DNA of 64,000 bases from Harmothoe impar. Lineage: Eukaryota; Annelida; Polychaeta; Phyllodocida; Polynoidae. The notes beneath the pieces were generated by a model. That model was given only the letters and a program-made list of their open reading frames with translations, searched no databases and was not told the DNA's origin. Position 1 is the stretch's first letter; each line of letters begins with the position of its first letter. The position numbers and the translations under genes were made by a program. The stretch lies in assembly GCA_947462335.1 (NCBI GenBank), contig OX381707.1, positions 32,725,618 to 32,789,617 on the forward strand, in the 5' to 3' direction. This document shows positions 22,383 to 35,285 of this stretch, in pieces.

Positions 22383-22506
22383 TCACATTTAGGGTGCAGA
22401 CACTTAGGGTGTATGCTCATGGACACTTAGGGTGCAGAGACATATAGGGTGCATGGATAGGACACATAGGGTGCAAAGACATTTAGGGTGCAAATTATAG
22501 GACACA
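22383..22506 (+). repeat. six-copy TTAGGGTGCA minisatellite
   Basis: (T/A)TAGGGTG(C/T)A occurs six times with 12-26 bp spacing, usually preceded by GGACA or AGACA. It contains TTAGGG words but is not a telomeric array. Confidence 0.8.
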
Positions 22507-23262
22507 CTTAAAAATAAAATTATTTCATCAACAGATAAGCATGATAAAAATTGACAAAATGTTCATATTAGAATATTTGGTATCAAATTAAAGTTTATAT
22601 TCACAGTATGTAGCGAGATAGAAATAACTTACATTTCCCCACTTTTAAAGACTCATACATATTTTTTCGAGTGGCCTTAGGTTACCTCACAGTGATTCCA
22701 TCCCCACAAATCTTTGCAGAGCAAGGTGGAGATTAACCACTGCTTAGCCTTAGTCATACTGTCTAATTCAGGCCCGACCAACTACATTAAAACCTTCAAG
22801 GAGGACCTGTTAACACAATTACAGAAGCAGTCCCATTAATTGGAGGCAATTTCATTTGATCAATTCTACTAGATTATCCAATATCATCTCCACTTCATTT
22901 CAGTTTACTACCCTCCTTCTTCCTCTCCCTATGGATGTGTGGGGTGAATGTTGTACAGTAAAATGGCAAATGGGTTAATCCACTTAAGTTAATTGTGTTC
23001 TACATCAATGGCCCCTCTCCCTGTATTCGGATTGGATTGAGGAGACGTTGAGCCATTCAATTTGCAGAAATAGTACCATTATTCAATAATTAATTATTCA
23101 GGATATTTATCATAATGAATGCCAGCTGTAGTGCTGCAATATGATATCGGAATCATGCGAGGTCACCTGGTCATTGCTCTGGTGTATTTGCACTCAAATC
23201 TTACCTAGCTGACCGTCATAAGTATGCAGAGTTCCTCTCGCTGATGCATCTCCCTTATACCA

Positions 23263-23385
23263 GTTAATTAATCATTGATCTAAATTGACCTGATGGGTTA
23301 GCAATCAATATCAATGAAATTACTCATTTTGTAAAGTGTGAAAAGCATTTAAGGATATTGCTGAATATTGATTTTCTGGGACTAA
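23263..23385. promoter_or_regulatory. homeodomain-motif-rich island, copy A
   Basis: Strongly similar to 29030-29168. Nearly unchanged blocks include TTAATCATTGATC, AATTGACCTGATGGGT, GCAATCAATAT and AAAGTGTGAAAAG. TAAT- and TGAT-type homeodomain words are dense. No frame is shared. It is a candidate duplicated enhancer. Confidence 0.45.
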
Positions 23386-25339
23386 ATTTAACCTTGTGTG
23401 CGTGACCTAATCGTTTTAGCCTGTTGCAGCTGGTACTAAAATCTCAGCATCCTGGGATAGGGTATGCATCTGGAATTTCATAATCTGGAGTCTAGTAATC
23501 ATGAATCGGCCTTTTTTAATGCAGAAAACGTAATGGAATAATAGTTCGTGTGTATAGTGCTCCTCCTGTGGTTTATCACCTACATGTCATCATTAGGGGT
23601 AGATATTATCTTCCTGGTAATATTTGGGATGTAAATCCCCCTCCTTCCCTAATCCACTGGGTATCCTAGAGTCCCTCACCTGCAAACCAGACACCAAGGC
23701 ACACTCTATGACGAGGGGATGTCCATGACTGGATATAATATCAGCTCTTATACCAGGGTTTATTCATAGAGAATAATGCAGCTTAATATATGCTATAATG
23801 AAGATACCTGTGTTCAGTATAGAAGGCAAGCTTTTCATTCGTCAATTTAAGAAAGGATCTCTACATCCTACTGCCATAAGCTATTATATTATGTACACGA
23901 GTTATTGGTCTAGGCCTGGATAAATCCCTTCCTCTTCATTCCTCAGCCTCCCCCTCCTATGCTAGAGTTCATTCACCTGATATGATTTAATGAGTAAATA
24001 GTTTTGGCCAGGCATATATTCAGAACTTTTGAACAGAAGTATACTTTGGAATTATACTTCTAAGTCTAGTATATAACCTATAATTATATTCTATGAGATC
24101 AAGTAATGTACACACGGTTTTCTATACATCTGATGTAGAGTCAATAGCTTAGTATTTCTGCTGGGGCATTAAGGAAACAGGGGGAGCCTTCCCTCCTCGA
24201 ATATTGTGTCAAGACGAAAAGGGGATTTCTATGTGTATGTGATTGAAGGACAAAGCTCCCTGATAAATAAATGAACTGTACTTAAAAGCACCTGACCACC
24301 TTGTATGTGTTCAAGCCTGCTAATTATGTGTAGGCAATTCTACTGGTCGTTTGCTTTGCCTTTGTTACAAAACACAAGCACAGGAAGATGGTATAGTGAT
24401 CATATCCATTAAGGGATTTCAGTAAGAGAATAACTGCCAGAGTATTCTGTTATCAAGGGGGCAAGGTTAGGGCAGAGAATACGGCTTATTATTTTTCAAT
24501 TCTATGAATTATTATAATATCAAGCCAGTAATCTTACATGAACAGTCCATGAATAAGAAACTGTTTTTGATAGTAACCTTTATCAAGATAGATCTACAAA
24601 GCTACATAATACACTAGCCATATAGACAGAGCCTGATCATTCGTTTTGTGAATTAGTACCAACGAGTCATTACCTTCCTTTCTATTTTGGTCCTCTACTT
24701 CCCTTTTCAGGGTTACTCCCCATCCACGTCCATACCCACCCCTCTCGCAGTACGATCTATAGCCCCGAGTCCTGATATATCCCCCACTATGAAGGCCAGA
24801 TCGATCACCAGGTGCCAACCCCATGGGTGTCTCTCTGTCTGAGGGTGTTAATATATCATAATTTACTTTATCCCACAACATGCAACCTAGCATCACAAAC
24901 GCATATCACCAGAACCATTCTTCTCGAAATACTGCCACGTTTCTCTGCCTGTCTCATTGCCCTTTTTAATCTCCCCTTTTATGCTCTCCACAGTGAGACT
25001 ATGTAGTATTCCTTGTGGTAATTGTTAGTTATTTCTATCAGTCTATGTTTGCTCATCCAAATGTGTGTAAGAGTTTTCGTCTCTTTCAGGCCTTGGCCTC
25101 TGTCTCAGTCCCCTCTCTATCGTCCCATTCTTCGGTAATAGCCATATCCTCCCATATATCATTGAGTTCTTCACACTTTACTCTGTCCTTTCTCCAAAGT
25201 GTGTGTTTGCTCTCTCCTCACAGCCTTTAACAACTCTTTCATTCACTTGTTTGTTGCTTCCGTTTCCTACCTTTCCCATCCCTTTACTCTCTTCCTCTTC
25301 CCGTTATGATTATCTCTCTCCCCTCCACTCACTCCCAAC

Positions 25340-25660
25340 TCAATGTCTTTCCTTCACTTCCCATCCTTGCCAATCTACCACATTTCTCACTGGTATTGCT
25401 CCAGGTCTCATCTCCCTCCCCTGTGATTGCCTCTATGATTTATCGCCGTTTCTCTTATCAAAGTCTCCTCCACCTTCCTCAGTAGACGCATCCCTAAGAG
25501 TCAATCAGAAGCCCTGAGACATCACTCCCTGGTTCCTCAGCCAATGGGAGACGTGGAGAGAATGATCTGCTGTGCTGACAGGAAATACTCAAACTAGCAT
25601 GTGCAGAGAGGTCCCAGTGGGGGATGGTTGTGACTTAAGAGTGACTAGTGGATCGTCTCA
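25340..25660. promoter_or_regulatory. conserved island, block 2 copy B
   Basis: Partner of 20755-21110. The CTCTATGATTTATC, CTTATCAAAGTCTCC and two CCAAT boxes (GTCAATCAGAAG, CAGCCAATG) are retained, while the upstream pyrimidine-rich part has drifted. Confidence 0.45.
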
Positions 25661-27133
25661 AGGTCCCTTTTCAGCTTTTCCTCATGATTATAAATTGTTA
25701 ACATTATATTCCCTATCTATTATCTGGTATTAAGGTTGGCTAGAATAACTTAAATATTTTCATTTTTCCAGGATTGAAGTTAAAATGGATGAGTGTAGCC
25801 CGAATGTTTCACTTTGTTGATATTCATGTTAGTTTGTAACAAAGAATTGAAGTTGTGGCTTGGTGGAAGAGTGTTGGATTTTGATACAAACCCCAACCAT
25901 ATTCCACATGATACTACAATAACACAAAATATAAAAGTGATAAAAGACATTGATTAATAACAAGGTAGATTCGGAAAATTCAGTTAATTAAGATGGATCC
26001 ATCCCTTAAACCACACACTCCACTCCTCTCCACTTCAGTACACAGGCACAGCACAGTGTAATTTAAATAATGCTATTCTGAATCACTCATGTGTAAATGA
26101 ACTTAGACAGGTATATCAACTAAAAATGTTTATTATCCCCTAATTATTGAGTTACAGTACATGTTGCACAATATCGTCTGTTTTTCAGATATTATATAAT
26201 CAACAATATTGGTCTCACCAACTATACTTGAATCCTATGAACCTTCCTTCTTTGGCTGTTTAATGTTCATAAATGTTTGTCTAAAACACAAATGCTGATG
26301 ACATATTACAAAGATACAATTTACAAATATTGATACTCATGTAATTCTTATACTTGGTATTACTTAGGCATGAAGTCTATGTGCCGATTTGATTGATCTA
26401 ACATAGTGTGTTTCGCTGTAATCTGGCCATAGTTGTGTATTAAAGGGTAACTGCGAAACAATTTTTGTACAAGGCATTGCTCTGGATGTACATAATTATA
26501 GTGCTTCCTGTGAAAGTATGCCATTATAATTTTGGACATAACTTGGGTCAATTCCATAACACAGACTAGCCCATGCATATCGGCCTTTCCAGCTATTTAT
26601 ATGTGCATAATATACATACCTGAATCTGGAAATAATATATTTCAGGGTGATATGGACAGATCTATAGCCACATATTCCTTTTTACCTAATGCAACATTTG
26701 TAAGCAGTGGTCCGACATCACTTTAGAATTCTGAATGCAAAGAACCAATGCAATTCTACAAATGGATAGTGGGAGAGCCAGGACCATTTATATGCTTGTC
26801 TGTTCACACAAACACCAGTTCCCTCAGAAGCCTTTCTCCTAATTGAATGTATTCTGTTCTCTCGCCCTTTTTGACAATTCAGCACACAATTTACTGAGAC
26901 CAGTTTGATCCATTATGTTCCATTGACTTAATTCTGCCATCACCATTCAGTTTTTTTTCTTTATTGAGAGGAGTAAGCTTTATGTTATGTATTTTGCGCC
27001 TATTTTTATGTATGCAAAGTATTTTTTCCTTATAGCATTTCTCTATTACTAATGTACGTATGTGATGTAGGAATACGATGTAGTTGGGTTGGTCTAAACA
27101 TGATATAGTTTAAGAAAAGAAATAGGAAATCTA

Positions 27134-27269
27134 TCAGGGGAGTGGCACCCCCTCCCCCCACTTTTGGCCAACCCCCCAAAAAGGTCAAAACTAAAAGGTC
27201 AATAGAATAGGGGTCAAAAAGGGTCAGCCCTTGTCCCCCCTACTTGGAAACTGCTTGACACTCCCCTGT
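27134..27269. mobile_element. small element with CAGGGGAGTG ends
   Basis: TCAGGGGAGTGGCA at the left and the inverted TGACACTCCCCTG at the right bracket about 136 bp with GGTCAAAA repeats and C runs. The short TIR is the only evidence. Confidence 0.35.
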
Positions 27270-28734
27270 CTATGTCCCACTGATATACAGGTATATTTCA
27301 CTTTAGTGAAACACCTTAATTTGGTCGTCTTGGAGAAAGTAATCTGTAGATCTTTATTCCGGTGGTGTATAGATCTAACGGAATGTGCCCATAGTAATAT
27401 CACAAACTGCCTCCACATAACAGCAGGCTGTACAATATTGACAGGACAAGCACAGTGAGGTATATACAGCCATGGCTAAACTGATCGAGCCACAATAGTA
27501 CTCGCAGGGATTACTTCCGTTTACGGCTCGTCGGGCAGGAAGTTACGCCGGTACTCCTGACGGGAGGAATGTAATCCCATCAGCTGTTTGCCGGGTCCTG
27601 AATCAATGGCTGTAGATTTTCTTTAACGCTCAATTTAACCAGGAGTAAGCGGATCTGTGGCTGGGAATTGGAGCAGATATGAGTGGGTTATGAAATAAAT
27701 AGGGCAGTTGCTCCAGCAATAGATTATACAGTGGAGCAATAGGGGGGCACATTTTGGTTAGACAATATCAATATCTATAGGTGGAGCTATAAATGGGTCT
27801 AGGTTGTAACTTGTTATGGATATAAATGGAGATACCGTTGGTAGCCCACCCACATTATTACTAAAGGCTCCCTTCTTGTCTCTTTTCATTTCCTCCATGC
27901 CACTCTCCCTCTGTATCCCTTCCTCGTCCTTCAAAATGCCTTAAGCCATCTCTGCCTCTCTTCAATCCCCCCCCCCTCCCATCCCCCTATCCCTCCCTCA
28001 GAATCAGATGGTCATGTATGTACGTACTAACCCAACAGCACAATAGCCTGAATAGAATCTAGTCTGAGCAGAAATTCCACAGACTAACCACAATATCATA
28101 TATTAGGTTAATCTTTCCTACTCCCCTTTCCCAACTGTGGGCAGAAAAAAGATATTCCAACGCAAAGATTAACCACTGCTTAATTTGTCTTCAGACCCTC
28201 TAATTCAGACCAACCCGACTACATTTGAACCTTTGAAGACACCCTGCTAACATAATTATACAAGGTGAACTATTAATTGGGGGTGATTTAATTTGATCAA
28301 TTCCGGAGGATTATCCAATGCAGACCCTTCTTTAATCCACTTGGAGCCTCAATCCTGCATCTCCCCTCTCTGTGCTTGTGCGGAGTGAATATCGTAGAGC
28401 CGAATGGTGCATGTGTTAATCCACTTTGGTTAATTGGGTTACACATCAATGCCTCTCACCCTCTACATGGAACTGGTATGAATAGATCGAGTGGTTGTGA
28501 ACAAACAAATTTAATTGATAATAACACAAATTAGCACTGATGATTTAGAAGTTAATGTACAGGATTCACAATTGTGAGATGATGTTCGACCAGTCGTAAC
28601 TTTTCTGATACACCATTTCTCTTCTGAGTTACTTCGAGAGGAAAATAACTATGAATGACAGTGTGGTCAGATGAAATAATTTTTATTATGATACTGCTTG
28701 AATACAATCATTTTGTAATGAAACATACTACATC

Positions 28735-28860
28735 TTCCATTACGAGCTTGTGAATACCGAGCTTGACCTAAGCTGCACAATTCCATTACGATTTCAGCAT
28801 ACCTTCCTCGACCTGTACTGTTCCATAACGAATATGAGCACCCGGTGCTCGAACTCTATG
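28735..28860 (+). repeat. three-copy 40-46 bp tandem repeat
   Basis: Units start TTCCATTACGA, TTCCATTACGA and TTCCATAACGA at 28735, 28781 and 28821, each with a degenerate GAGC or TCGACCTG-like middle. The repeat lies in DNA present only in copy B. Confidence 0.5.
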
Positions 28861-29029
28861 ATTGGTTAATTTAGTATTGTAACATTTCACGTTTGTCTGT
28901 ATGGTAACATTTACCAATGCTTGATTTTGTGCATATATGCAAAATACTATGGGTTCATAATTTAATGCATCAGTCATTTCAACCATCTGGTCTGCCATTA
29001 GCAGATGTTTCCTCACAGATGCCTCTGGT

Positions 29030-29168
29030 TTCATTTAATCATTGATCAAAATTGACCTGATGGGTCGGCAATCAATATTAATGAATAATCTTTTTGTTAC
29101 ACTTTGTCAATTTTTAAAGTGTGAAAAGTGTTTAAGAATATTAATAAGTATTGATTTTCTGAGAAAGT
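29030..29168. promoter_or_regulatory. homeodomain-motif-rich island, copy B
   Basis: Partner of 23263-23385, with TTAATCATTGATC, AATTGACCTGATGGGT and GCAATCAATAT kept. An extra 20-30 bp lies in the middle. Confidence 0.45.
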
Positions 29169-29236
29169 ACTTAATGCTGTTGGCGTGACCTACTCCTTGT
29201 TGCCTGTTGCGGGTGGCACTAAAATCACCACATCCT

Positions 29237-29602
29237 GCAGTCTTTGCGAAAACATGCAGGACAGTGGCAATGTCCTCCTAAAATGCCACCGGTCCAGCAG
29301 ATAGATAAGTATAGCAGGACCGAATGTCCAGTCACATGTTGGGCTTTTCTGAACTAAAATAATTTACTTGGTTTCTAAACCTGAAATATGTTTGTCAATA
29401 TACTGTGTAAATCTATGTATTTATCCTGATCTAGCCATAGATGATAACAAATAAAATGTATTTTCAATGGACAAGAATATTTTATACATAAATTGTCAGA
29501 TATGTGGCTATCCGGTCCTTCAAAAATGTAGTCGGTCCTGCAACATAGAAAATTTGCAGGACCGAATGTCCTGTGGGATGAAAAAGTTTTCGCAAAGACT
29601 GC
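29237..29602. mobile_element. 366-bp MITE with 17-bp perfect TIRs
   Basis: GCAGTCTTTGCGAAAAC at 29237-29253 is exactly inverted at 29586-29602. In copy A (23450-23470) the flanks are joined directly (CATCCTGGGATAGGGTATGC), which supports insertion after the duplication. Inner sequence repeats GCAGGACCGAATGTCC near both ends. No frame is credible. Confidence 0.8.
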
Positions 29603-29709
29603 GGGTGACCCTACCATCGGGTATGCATACGGATTATCTCATAATCTACAAGCTGATGGTACTCATTTTAATAACCACAATCGTTGCAAGAACTTCTCCT
29701 TGCAATAAC

Positions 29710-29711
<2 letters not shown>

Positions 29712-29743
<32 letters not shown>
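29712..29743. repeat. (TA)16 microsatellite
   Basis: Uninterrupted TA dinucleotides close to the right border of block 2. Confidence 0.95.
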
Positions 29744-29746
<3 letters not shown>

Positions 29747-29800
29747 CTTTTCAAAGTCACAGATCCTCCTCCCATTCGGTTTATGAACAATATCATACAT

Positions 29801-30880
29801 ATATACTATAAAGCAGAACACCCTATTCCATTTAATTAAGCATTGGGAATTGAATTTCTTTTAAACCCGCTTGTTCATCTAAACCTCAATTAGACTCTCA
29901 CTTTGTCAATAGACTCAAAAGAACGTCCGCCCACATTTTATGAACAGAATCTAATTCAATGATAAAACAATGTCATTGTCTTACTTTACAGGATATCCTA
30001 ACCTAAGAAAGCGAGTAGTTGTCTTCCTTTAAGAAATAGAAAGCTATTGTCAGATTTCTAATGCTCTGCGGGGAGAATATAATGTGGTGACTGCTTTTTA
30101 CGTGGCGAGTCTGACTACCCAGTTACTACCATACAACTGGTGTATTGAATTGAGAGCACTTTTCTTCCGATCATATTTCTTCCCTTTCTCTGTGTTTTGT
30201 TGCAAAAATCAGCAGTCTTCTTAGGCTAATCCGTCACCTCTTGGGCTGCCCTATTCAGGCAGTGTTATTTTTACCACAGGACTGCCATCTATCATATTAC
30301 ATCAATACCACTTTCCTGTGGGGCTTAGGGCCATCTCCCAGACCCCCTCCCCACTTCACATCCCCAGTCGCCTCAACCAGCGCCTCAACCAGTCCGGTAT
30401 TGACTTGTATTACTTGAGTCTTATACTACTCTGGCTCCTCTATCTCCCTCTACAACGCCCCACTGGTTCTGTATGGTCAGGAATGAAGGGGTAGGGGTCA
30501 TTCTGGCCAGTAGTCCCCAGCTATCTGGTTGGCCTCCCCTCAACCATCCCTCTGTCCTTTGGGAGCAGCCAGGCCTATATATATATCTGAACAGTCTGAT
30601 ACAACCTGAATCTATCCCTCAGGAATTCTCATTCCCACACACTGAGTCTGTATATATATATATATATATGTTGAACTTCTTTTCTGGATAAATTGGACCA
30701 TAACTCTTCTGAAGTATAGATAGTTGTGTACCATTAGAATTGCAAAGCGGAACTTTGTCCAACCGCACATCCTTACCAAAGGCAGATATGGTTGAATTTC
30801 TGCACAGTAGTAACACAAGGTAGCTAACAGCGAAAACAGGTGGTCATTATCTATGGTTTCAAAAAAATCCGATAATTTAG
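29801..30880. other. unassigned DNA after block 2
   Basis: No gene was recognised. It contains a C/T-rich patch around 30340-30560 and a short (TA)n at 30650-30669. Confidence 0.4.
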
Positions 30881-31268
30881 GCCACTCCAAATAATATCAT
30901 TGTTTCTCATCACAGCGCGCATCCCTAAAATCATGTTTTGAAATTTCTTTGCAAATTCTAATGGAAAACATGATAATCATGGACATACATGGGCACGTTT
31001 CATAACAAATTGAAGCTTATAGAGTGCTTCAAATGCGATGGGATAGAGGCATACATAGGCTATTCACAACTTGCATAGATTATGCATCGTTTTATAAATT
31101 AAATGTGAATTTAGTTTGGCGAGGACCTAGATAGGATCGGGCAACCTGAAACACACCTTTTTTGGCTCTATTTAGCCCTCAACAAAAAAAGGAAAAATTA
31201 AAAGGCGCCCTCGTTATATTTCTCATCATGGCTTGGTGATGAGAAACAATAACATTATTTGGAGTGGC
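30881..31268. mobile_element. 388-bp MITE with about 33-bp TIRs
   Basis: GCCACTCCAAATAAT followed by ATTGTTTCTCATCAC at the left is inverted at 31236-31268 with about two changes. The flanks AATTTAG and TTTATAG are similar but do not give a clean target duplication. Confidence 0.75.
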
Positions 31269-31560
31269 TTTATAGGGTACGTGATGCCCAGCCTGCACGA
31301 TACATCACCCAGCAGTACAGGGTGTGATGGTGTGGCATGACACGATATAACACAGCAATCTAGCCCAAGCTTTTATAACACAACCTCATACATCATGACA
31401 CTAAGGTGCTGAAGGTGACCTAGAGGTGAGCAGTTCGGGGTGCTGCTCAGACTGTCTGAGTCGGTCTGAGTGAATCTAAATAAGTTAAACTGAAGTTGGA
31501 CAGCTTAGGCATGGTAACACAGCAGCTGCACCCTCCCCCCTCTCAAGTCTAGGACTAGTA

Positions 31561-31685
31561 GGAGAACTGACGCAGGGCAACTGCTGCAAGACAGCTGGTC
31601 TCGGAGAATTACCGCAAGGCAACTGGTCTGGAGAAACTGCCGCAGGACAACTAGTCTTGGGGAACTGCTGCAGGACAACTGGTCC
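31561..31685 (+). repeat. four-copy 27-42 bp minisatellite
   Basis: Units carry GGAGAACTGCCGCAGGACAA or close variants and CTGGTCT, starting near 31561, 31603, 31631 and 31660. A minus-strand frame through it is repetitive because the DNA is. Confidence 0.8.
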
Positions 31686-31689
31686 ATGG

Positions 31690-32586
31690 GAAGACTAGCT
31701 GCTCCTAGGAAACAGCCTGGTACACCTTACTCCAGAATCCCTAACCTCAGGACAACTTATTCCAGAGTAACTGAAACCTAGGACATAGGGAATAGTACCA
31801 GCTCACTTGCTAAACATACACCATCTGTATTTAGTATATTCAGTTCAAACCCTTTCTTTGCAGGCATGGTCTACCTTAGAATCCTCTTTCCCCCACCCTA
31901 CCCCCCCCCCTCTGTACACACACCCTTCCTGCACAAATCCAAGACACCCCTGATTCGCTGCAGTGCCGGGGCAGTGTCCATATTGGGGCCGGTATTATGT
32001 GTCACTATTTCTCTACAATGGCGACTGATCGACAAATATGGTTAATGTCAATATTTGAGGCCTAGACTACAAACATGACATAATCGATTGTAGAAGGCTG
32101 TGAAGGGTCGGAGGCAGCACTGTCCACTCTCCAAGACGTTACTTAGCTTTACATGCTCTGCCGCCCTCTGCCGCAGTGCAATATGCACTGGTGGCTTCTA
32201 AAGTATCAGATGTATCCAGGCTCAGCTTGCTTTTCATTTGGCTCAATTCACCAGTAATTATACATATTTTTCTTGCCTGTTGAAGATCAAGTTTATTGGT
32301 ATTACATGACCCAATATACATTTACAACATCATAATGTAACACCGTGTCATTAACCGTTCAAAGCTAAAGAAATGTTCCTTTAGCTTGAACAGGCATAAT
32401 GTCAACTTAATCTCTGCTTTTAGCGACTATTTCTAGAAGTATGGTGCACAACTGGTGCATTCGGTTGGAGAGAGGTTTGAACCTTCAACAGTTGGGGTAG
32501 AGTCGGTCAAAGGCTCTGTGTGGAAAGTGGGTCATACCCTGCTACTTGTCCTCACGGCCAGGCAGTGACAGAAACTAAGAGGACGG
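31690..32586. other. unassigned DNA
   Basis: No supported gene. It contains a C-rich patch near 31890-31920. Short frames look random. Confidence 0.4.
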
Positions 32587-32692
32587 CCCAGTGGGTACAA
32601 CATTAAGTTCAACAATGAATCAACATTGAATCAACATCAAATCAACATTTACAACCATTTTATAAATGTTAATTCAATGTCCTGTGCCCAGG
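32587..32692. mobile_element. GTGGGCAC-family MITE, copy 1
   Basis: Starts CCCAGTGGGTACAACATT and ends GTCCTGTGCCCAGG, with AATGAATCAACATTG-type words inside. Three relatives lie at 40522, 46931 and 49291. Confidence 0.75.
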
Positions 32693-32699
32693 AATTTTG

Positions 32700-35285
32700 T
32701 TTTTAGATTTTATTTATAATAATTGCAGAATATATCCTTTTAAGATATATTTTTAGACAATATTGGGATTAACACAAAGATGACATTATAAATATGCAAT
32801 ATAATCTATAAATAGACCTGGTAGTATAATGGATGCATAGCTGTACCAAGCCCTGTAGAGTTAGATCAATAACTCAAGTCAGTAACTTTGAGCAATATAC
32901 TGGATGACTTCCTCTGAGATGAGCAGTTTTGTTAGCATCGCTATAAGACCAATATCTTCTGTTGGGGAACACACAAACTTTCCTATTGTACAACACATTT
33001 GTATGTACATGTGTGTAAGAAATGAGTAAACAATGGGGCGGTAATTATTGAATATATCTGTATATAGCAAATCTTTGAGTCACATCAAAAAGAGCTATGC
33101 CCTTGGGAAGAAATAATAGGCCGTTAAAGTTTGCACAACACATTGTACTTTATATAAAAGCCAATCCCTTTAAAGTCCTTGACATATCCCGAGACTTCTG
33201 ACGTAATTTATTACCGACAAGCAGTTCCGACGACATGTCAAGAAAGCAGCGGGGAGGATATCACCACTTCAACGCTGACAGGAAAAAAAAAAAAAAAATA
33301 CAAAGGAGCCTCAAAGGGTCATAAAACTGCCAAGTGGGATAAAAACACCAATGTGACTGATATTAGGGAGGAGGCCCTTTATGCGGTGCCTAGGTGCAAG
33401 GGGAAATGTTTTATCTGCTTATGGTGTCTTCCCTGCTCACAACTAGTGATGTAAGGGCTGTTATACATAGCAATTAGTCATGCTGGGCTGGTGGTGGGGT
33501 TAGAGGTAGGGCACGTTTCTTTTATAATCCAATGGAAAGTTATTTTTCAAGTTTCTTCTAATTCTTTCTGTGTTTCCTTATTATTCCTCTTTCTTTTTTT
33601 TCTGTAGGAGGGAGTTATCTAGTGATTTTGTATTCCCTTTGCGAGATTTCGGTCATGCTTCACAGTACTACCCTCTCGAACTGCCTCAATAGTGATGTCC
33701 CAGTGGTGTCAATCCCTCAACTGAATCAATCTCATGTCAGTCACATAATTATATGAACATAAGCTGTGAATTAGATACCCTTGCACCGTATGTTACAATC
33801 ATGTTCTTCAAAACTGAAGCACACTAATTCAACAATCAAGGCCTCAGCTATCCCATACTCCTAAACTTTGATGTAGCCCTTCATATCCAAAGCCTACAGA
33901 ACCCACAATACCAATAAAATCTGCAGCACCATTGACCTCATATATCCATCATGGGGACATTGAACCCTGTAAAATAATGATTGAGTACTGTCACAACCGG
34001 GAACCCTCACCCAGTAGTGGTATGGCTCTTGGGTTGATATCCACCAACCTGATTAATCAATGCCTAACCATAAAGCTGCCAGAGAAGTAGGAAGTCACCC
34101 CAGGGTGGTCATCTGGTAGTAGCATTAATCATGGACACTTGCCACAAAGACGCCATGGGATTCGGAGCTTTGGGAAGTTGTGCGGATATCCTGGGGTTTT
34201 ATGGGTAGGTGCAGGGGGCAATGAAATTAACTATAATCTTATCCAGACATCTGCTTTATCAAAAACGATATGTAGAAATCTGGAGCCAACCCTGATATTG
34301 ACCAACAGAAAACAGAGATTATAGAAGTTGGTTTCCTTAGTTATCCAAGAACATTAAGCTGACCTCAGATGCTTGTCTTTGTATGTGTTCCATATATAAA
34401 ATACTGGAAGTATTTGAAATTTGATATGGACTATGCAGCAGTTATAGAAGAAGATACGAACTGGAATTGTAAGCAGGAGTTTTTTGGAACATTCATTGGT
34501 CCAATGACTGACTCATAAATATATTATACTGATCATTCTTGTTCACAAGTTTAGCCAATATGTATTTAATGACTGATGTATATTCTCTGTCCCCATCATT
34601 GTGAACAGCCACACAAAAGAATGCTCAGCAAGGGTGCTCATTGAGGACCCTTTCAGCTTGGCTAAAATAATGGCCTAGTTACATCATGATGTACACACCT
34701 CTCTAAGCCATCAGTTTCTATACCTCCCCCCTCCCTCCGGATCCCCCTCTCCCTGCACTACCTCCCCTTCCCACCCTGACATCCCCCAGACCCCCCCCTA
34801 CTCCCTCCCTCCTCCAGGGTGTTGGTGCTAACATCCGCCCTGACAGGCGCGTACATCACAAGGCGCATGCGCAGGTAAACATCTAAGCACCTTAAGTGAG
34901 GCCTGGTGGTTACTTTCAGAGACTAGATAGGAGTGTAAGTCAATATAATAGGTGACTATCACCAGTACCCAACAACAACTTGCCGTAGCATATATATCAG
35001 TAAACTCTATGGAAAGTAGATTTAAAGGGTGGTTTTTAGTTATATTTTGCACTAAGAACATGTATAGATGTATCAGTAAATGAAGCATTTTCCAGTCCCA
35101 CACCCATGAGAAACGGGAGAAATGTCAACAAAAAGAGAGTGTCCAAATCTATTTAGATCAGCCTAGAATGCGTGGGTGTATAGTTAGTTATGTCCTCTGG
35201 CAGTATTTACTCCCACACCTTCTGCACATATGATAAAGACAATGGCACAGCCCCAGGGGCTCCATGGCCGTGTCACCTTTAATAA
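32700..35285. other. unassigned DNA with poly-A and C-rich tracts
   Basis: There is a poly-A run of 16 at 33283-33298 with no recognisable retroposon body, and a pyrimidine/C-rich tract at 34720-34820. A 91-codon frame crosses the poly-A run and is not supported. Nothing else was recognised. Confidence 0.4.

Larger units (their letters stand above)
15320..23560 (+). repeat. block 2 tandem segmental duplication, copy A
   Basis: The order of matching segments is the same as in copy B. Matches are 15330-15500 with 23590-23760, 15690-15770 with 23905-23990, 17290-17560 with 24700-24930, 20755-21110 with 25340-25660, 22120-22300 with 27490-27620, 22770-23020 with 28195-28450, and 23263-23470 with 29030-29640. 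Identity ranges from about 65 percent to about 90 percent in islands. Extra length relative to copy B is explained largely by the insertion at 17677-20482 and a smaller one around 16749-17178. No gene is recognised. Confidence 0.85.
23561..29800 (+). repeat. block 2 tandem segmental duplication, copy B
   Basis: Second copy of the block 2 unit, lacking the 2.8-kb insertion of copy A. It has its own extras: more sequence between 26200 and 27450, the 28540-28990 stretch with a small tandem repeat, and the 366-bp element at 29237-29602. Confidence 0.85.

Noticed and set aside
22383..22506. interstitial telomeric repeat
   Set aside because: TTAGGG words are spaced 12-26 bp apart within a longer unit, not tandem hexamers.
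26360..26578. minus-strand frame and a phrase (AATTATAGTGC) resembling one near 19176
   Set aside because: The shared stretch is too short to call a common repeat, and the frame is unrecognised.
33179..33454. 91-codon plus-strand frame crossing a poly-A run
   Set aside because: The lysine run comes from the poly-A tract, and no retroposon body or protein family was recognised.
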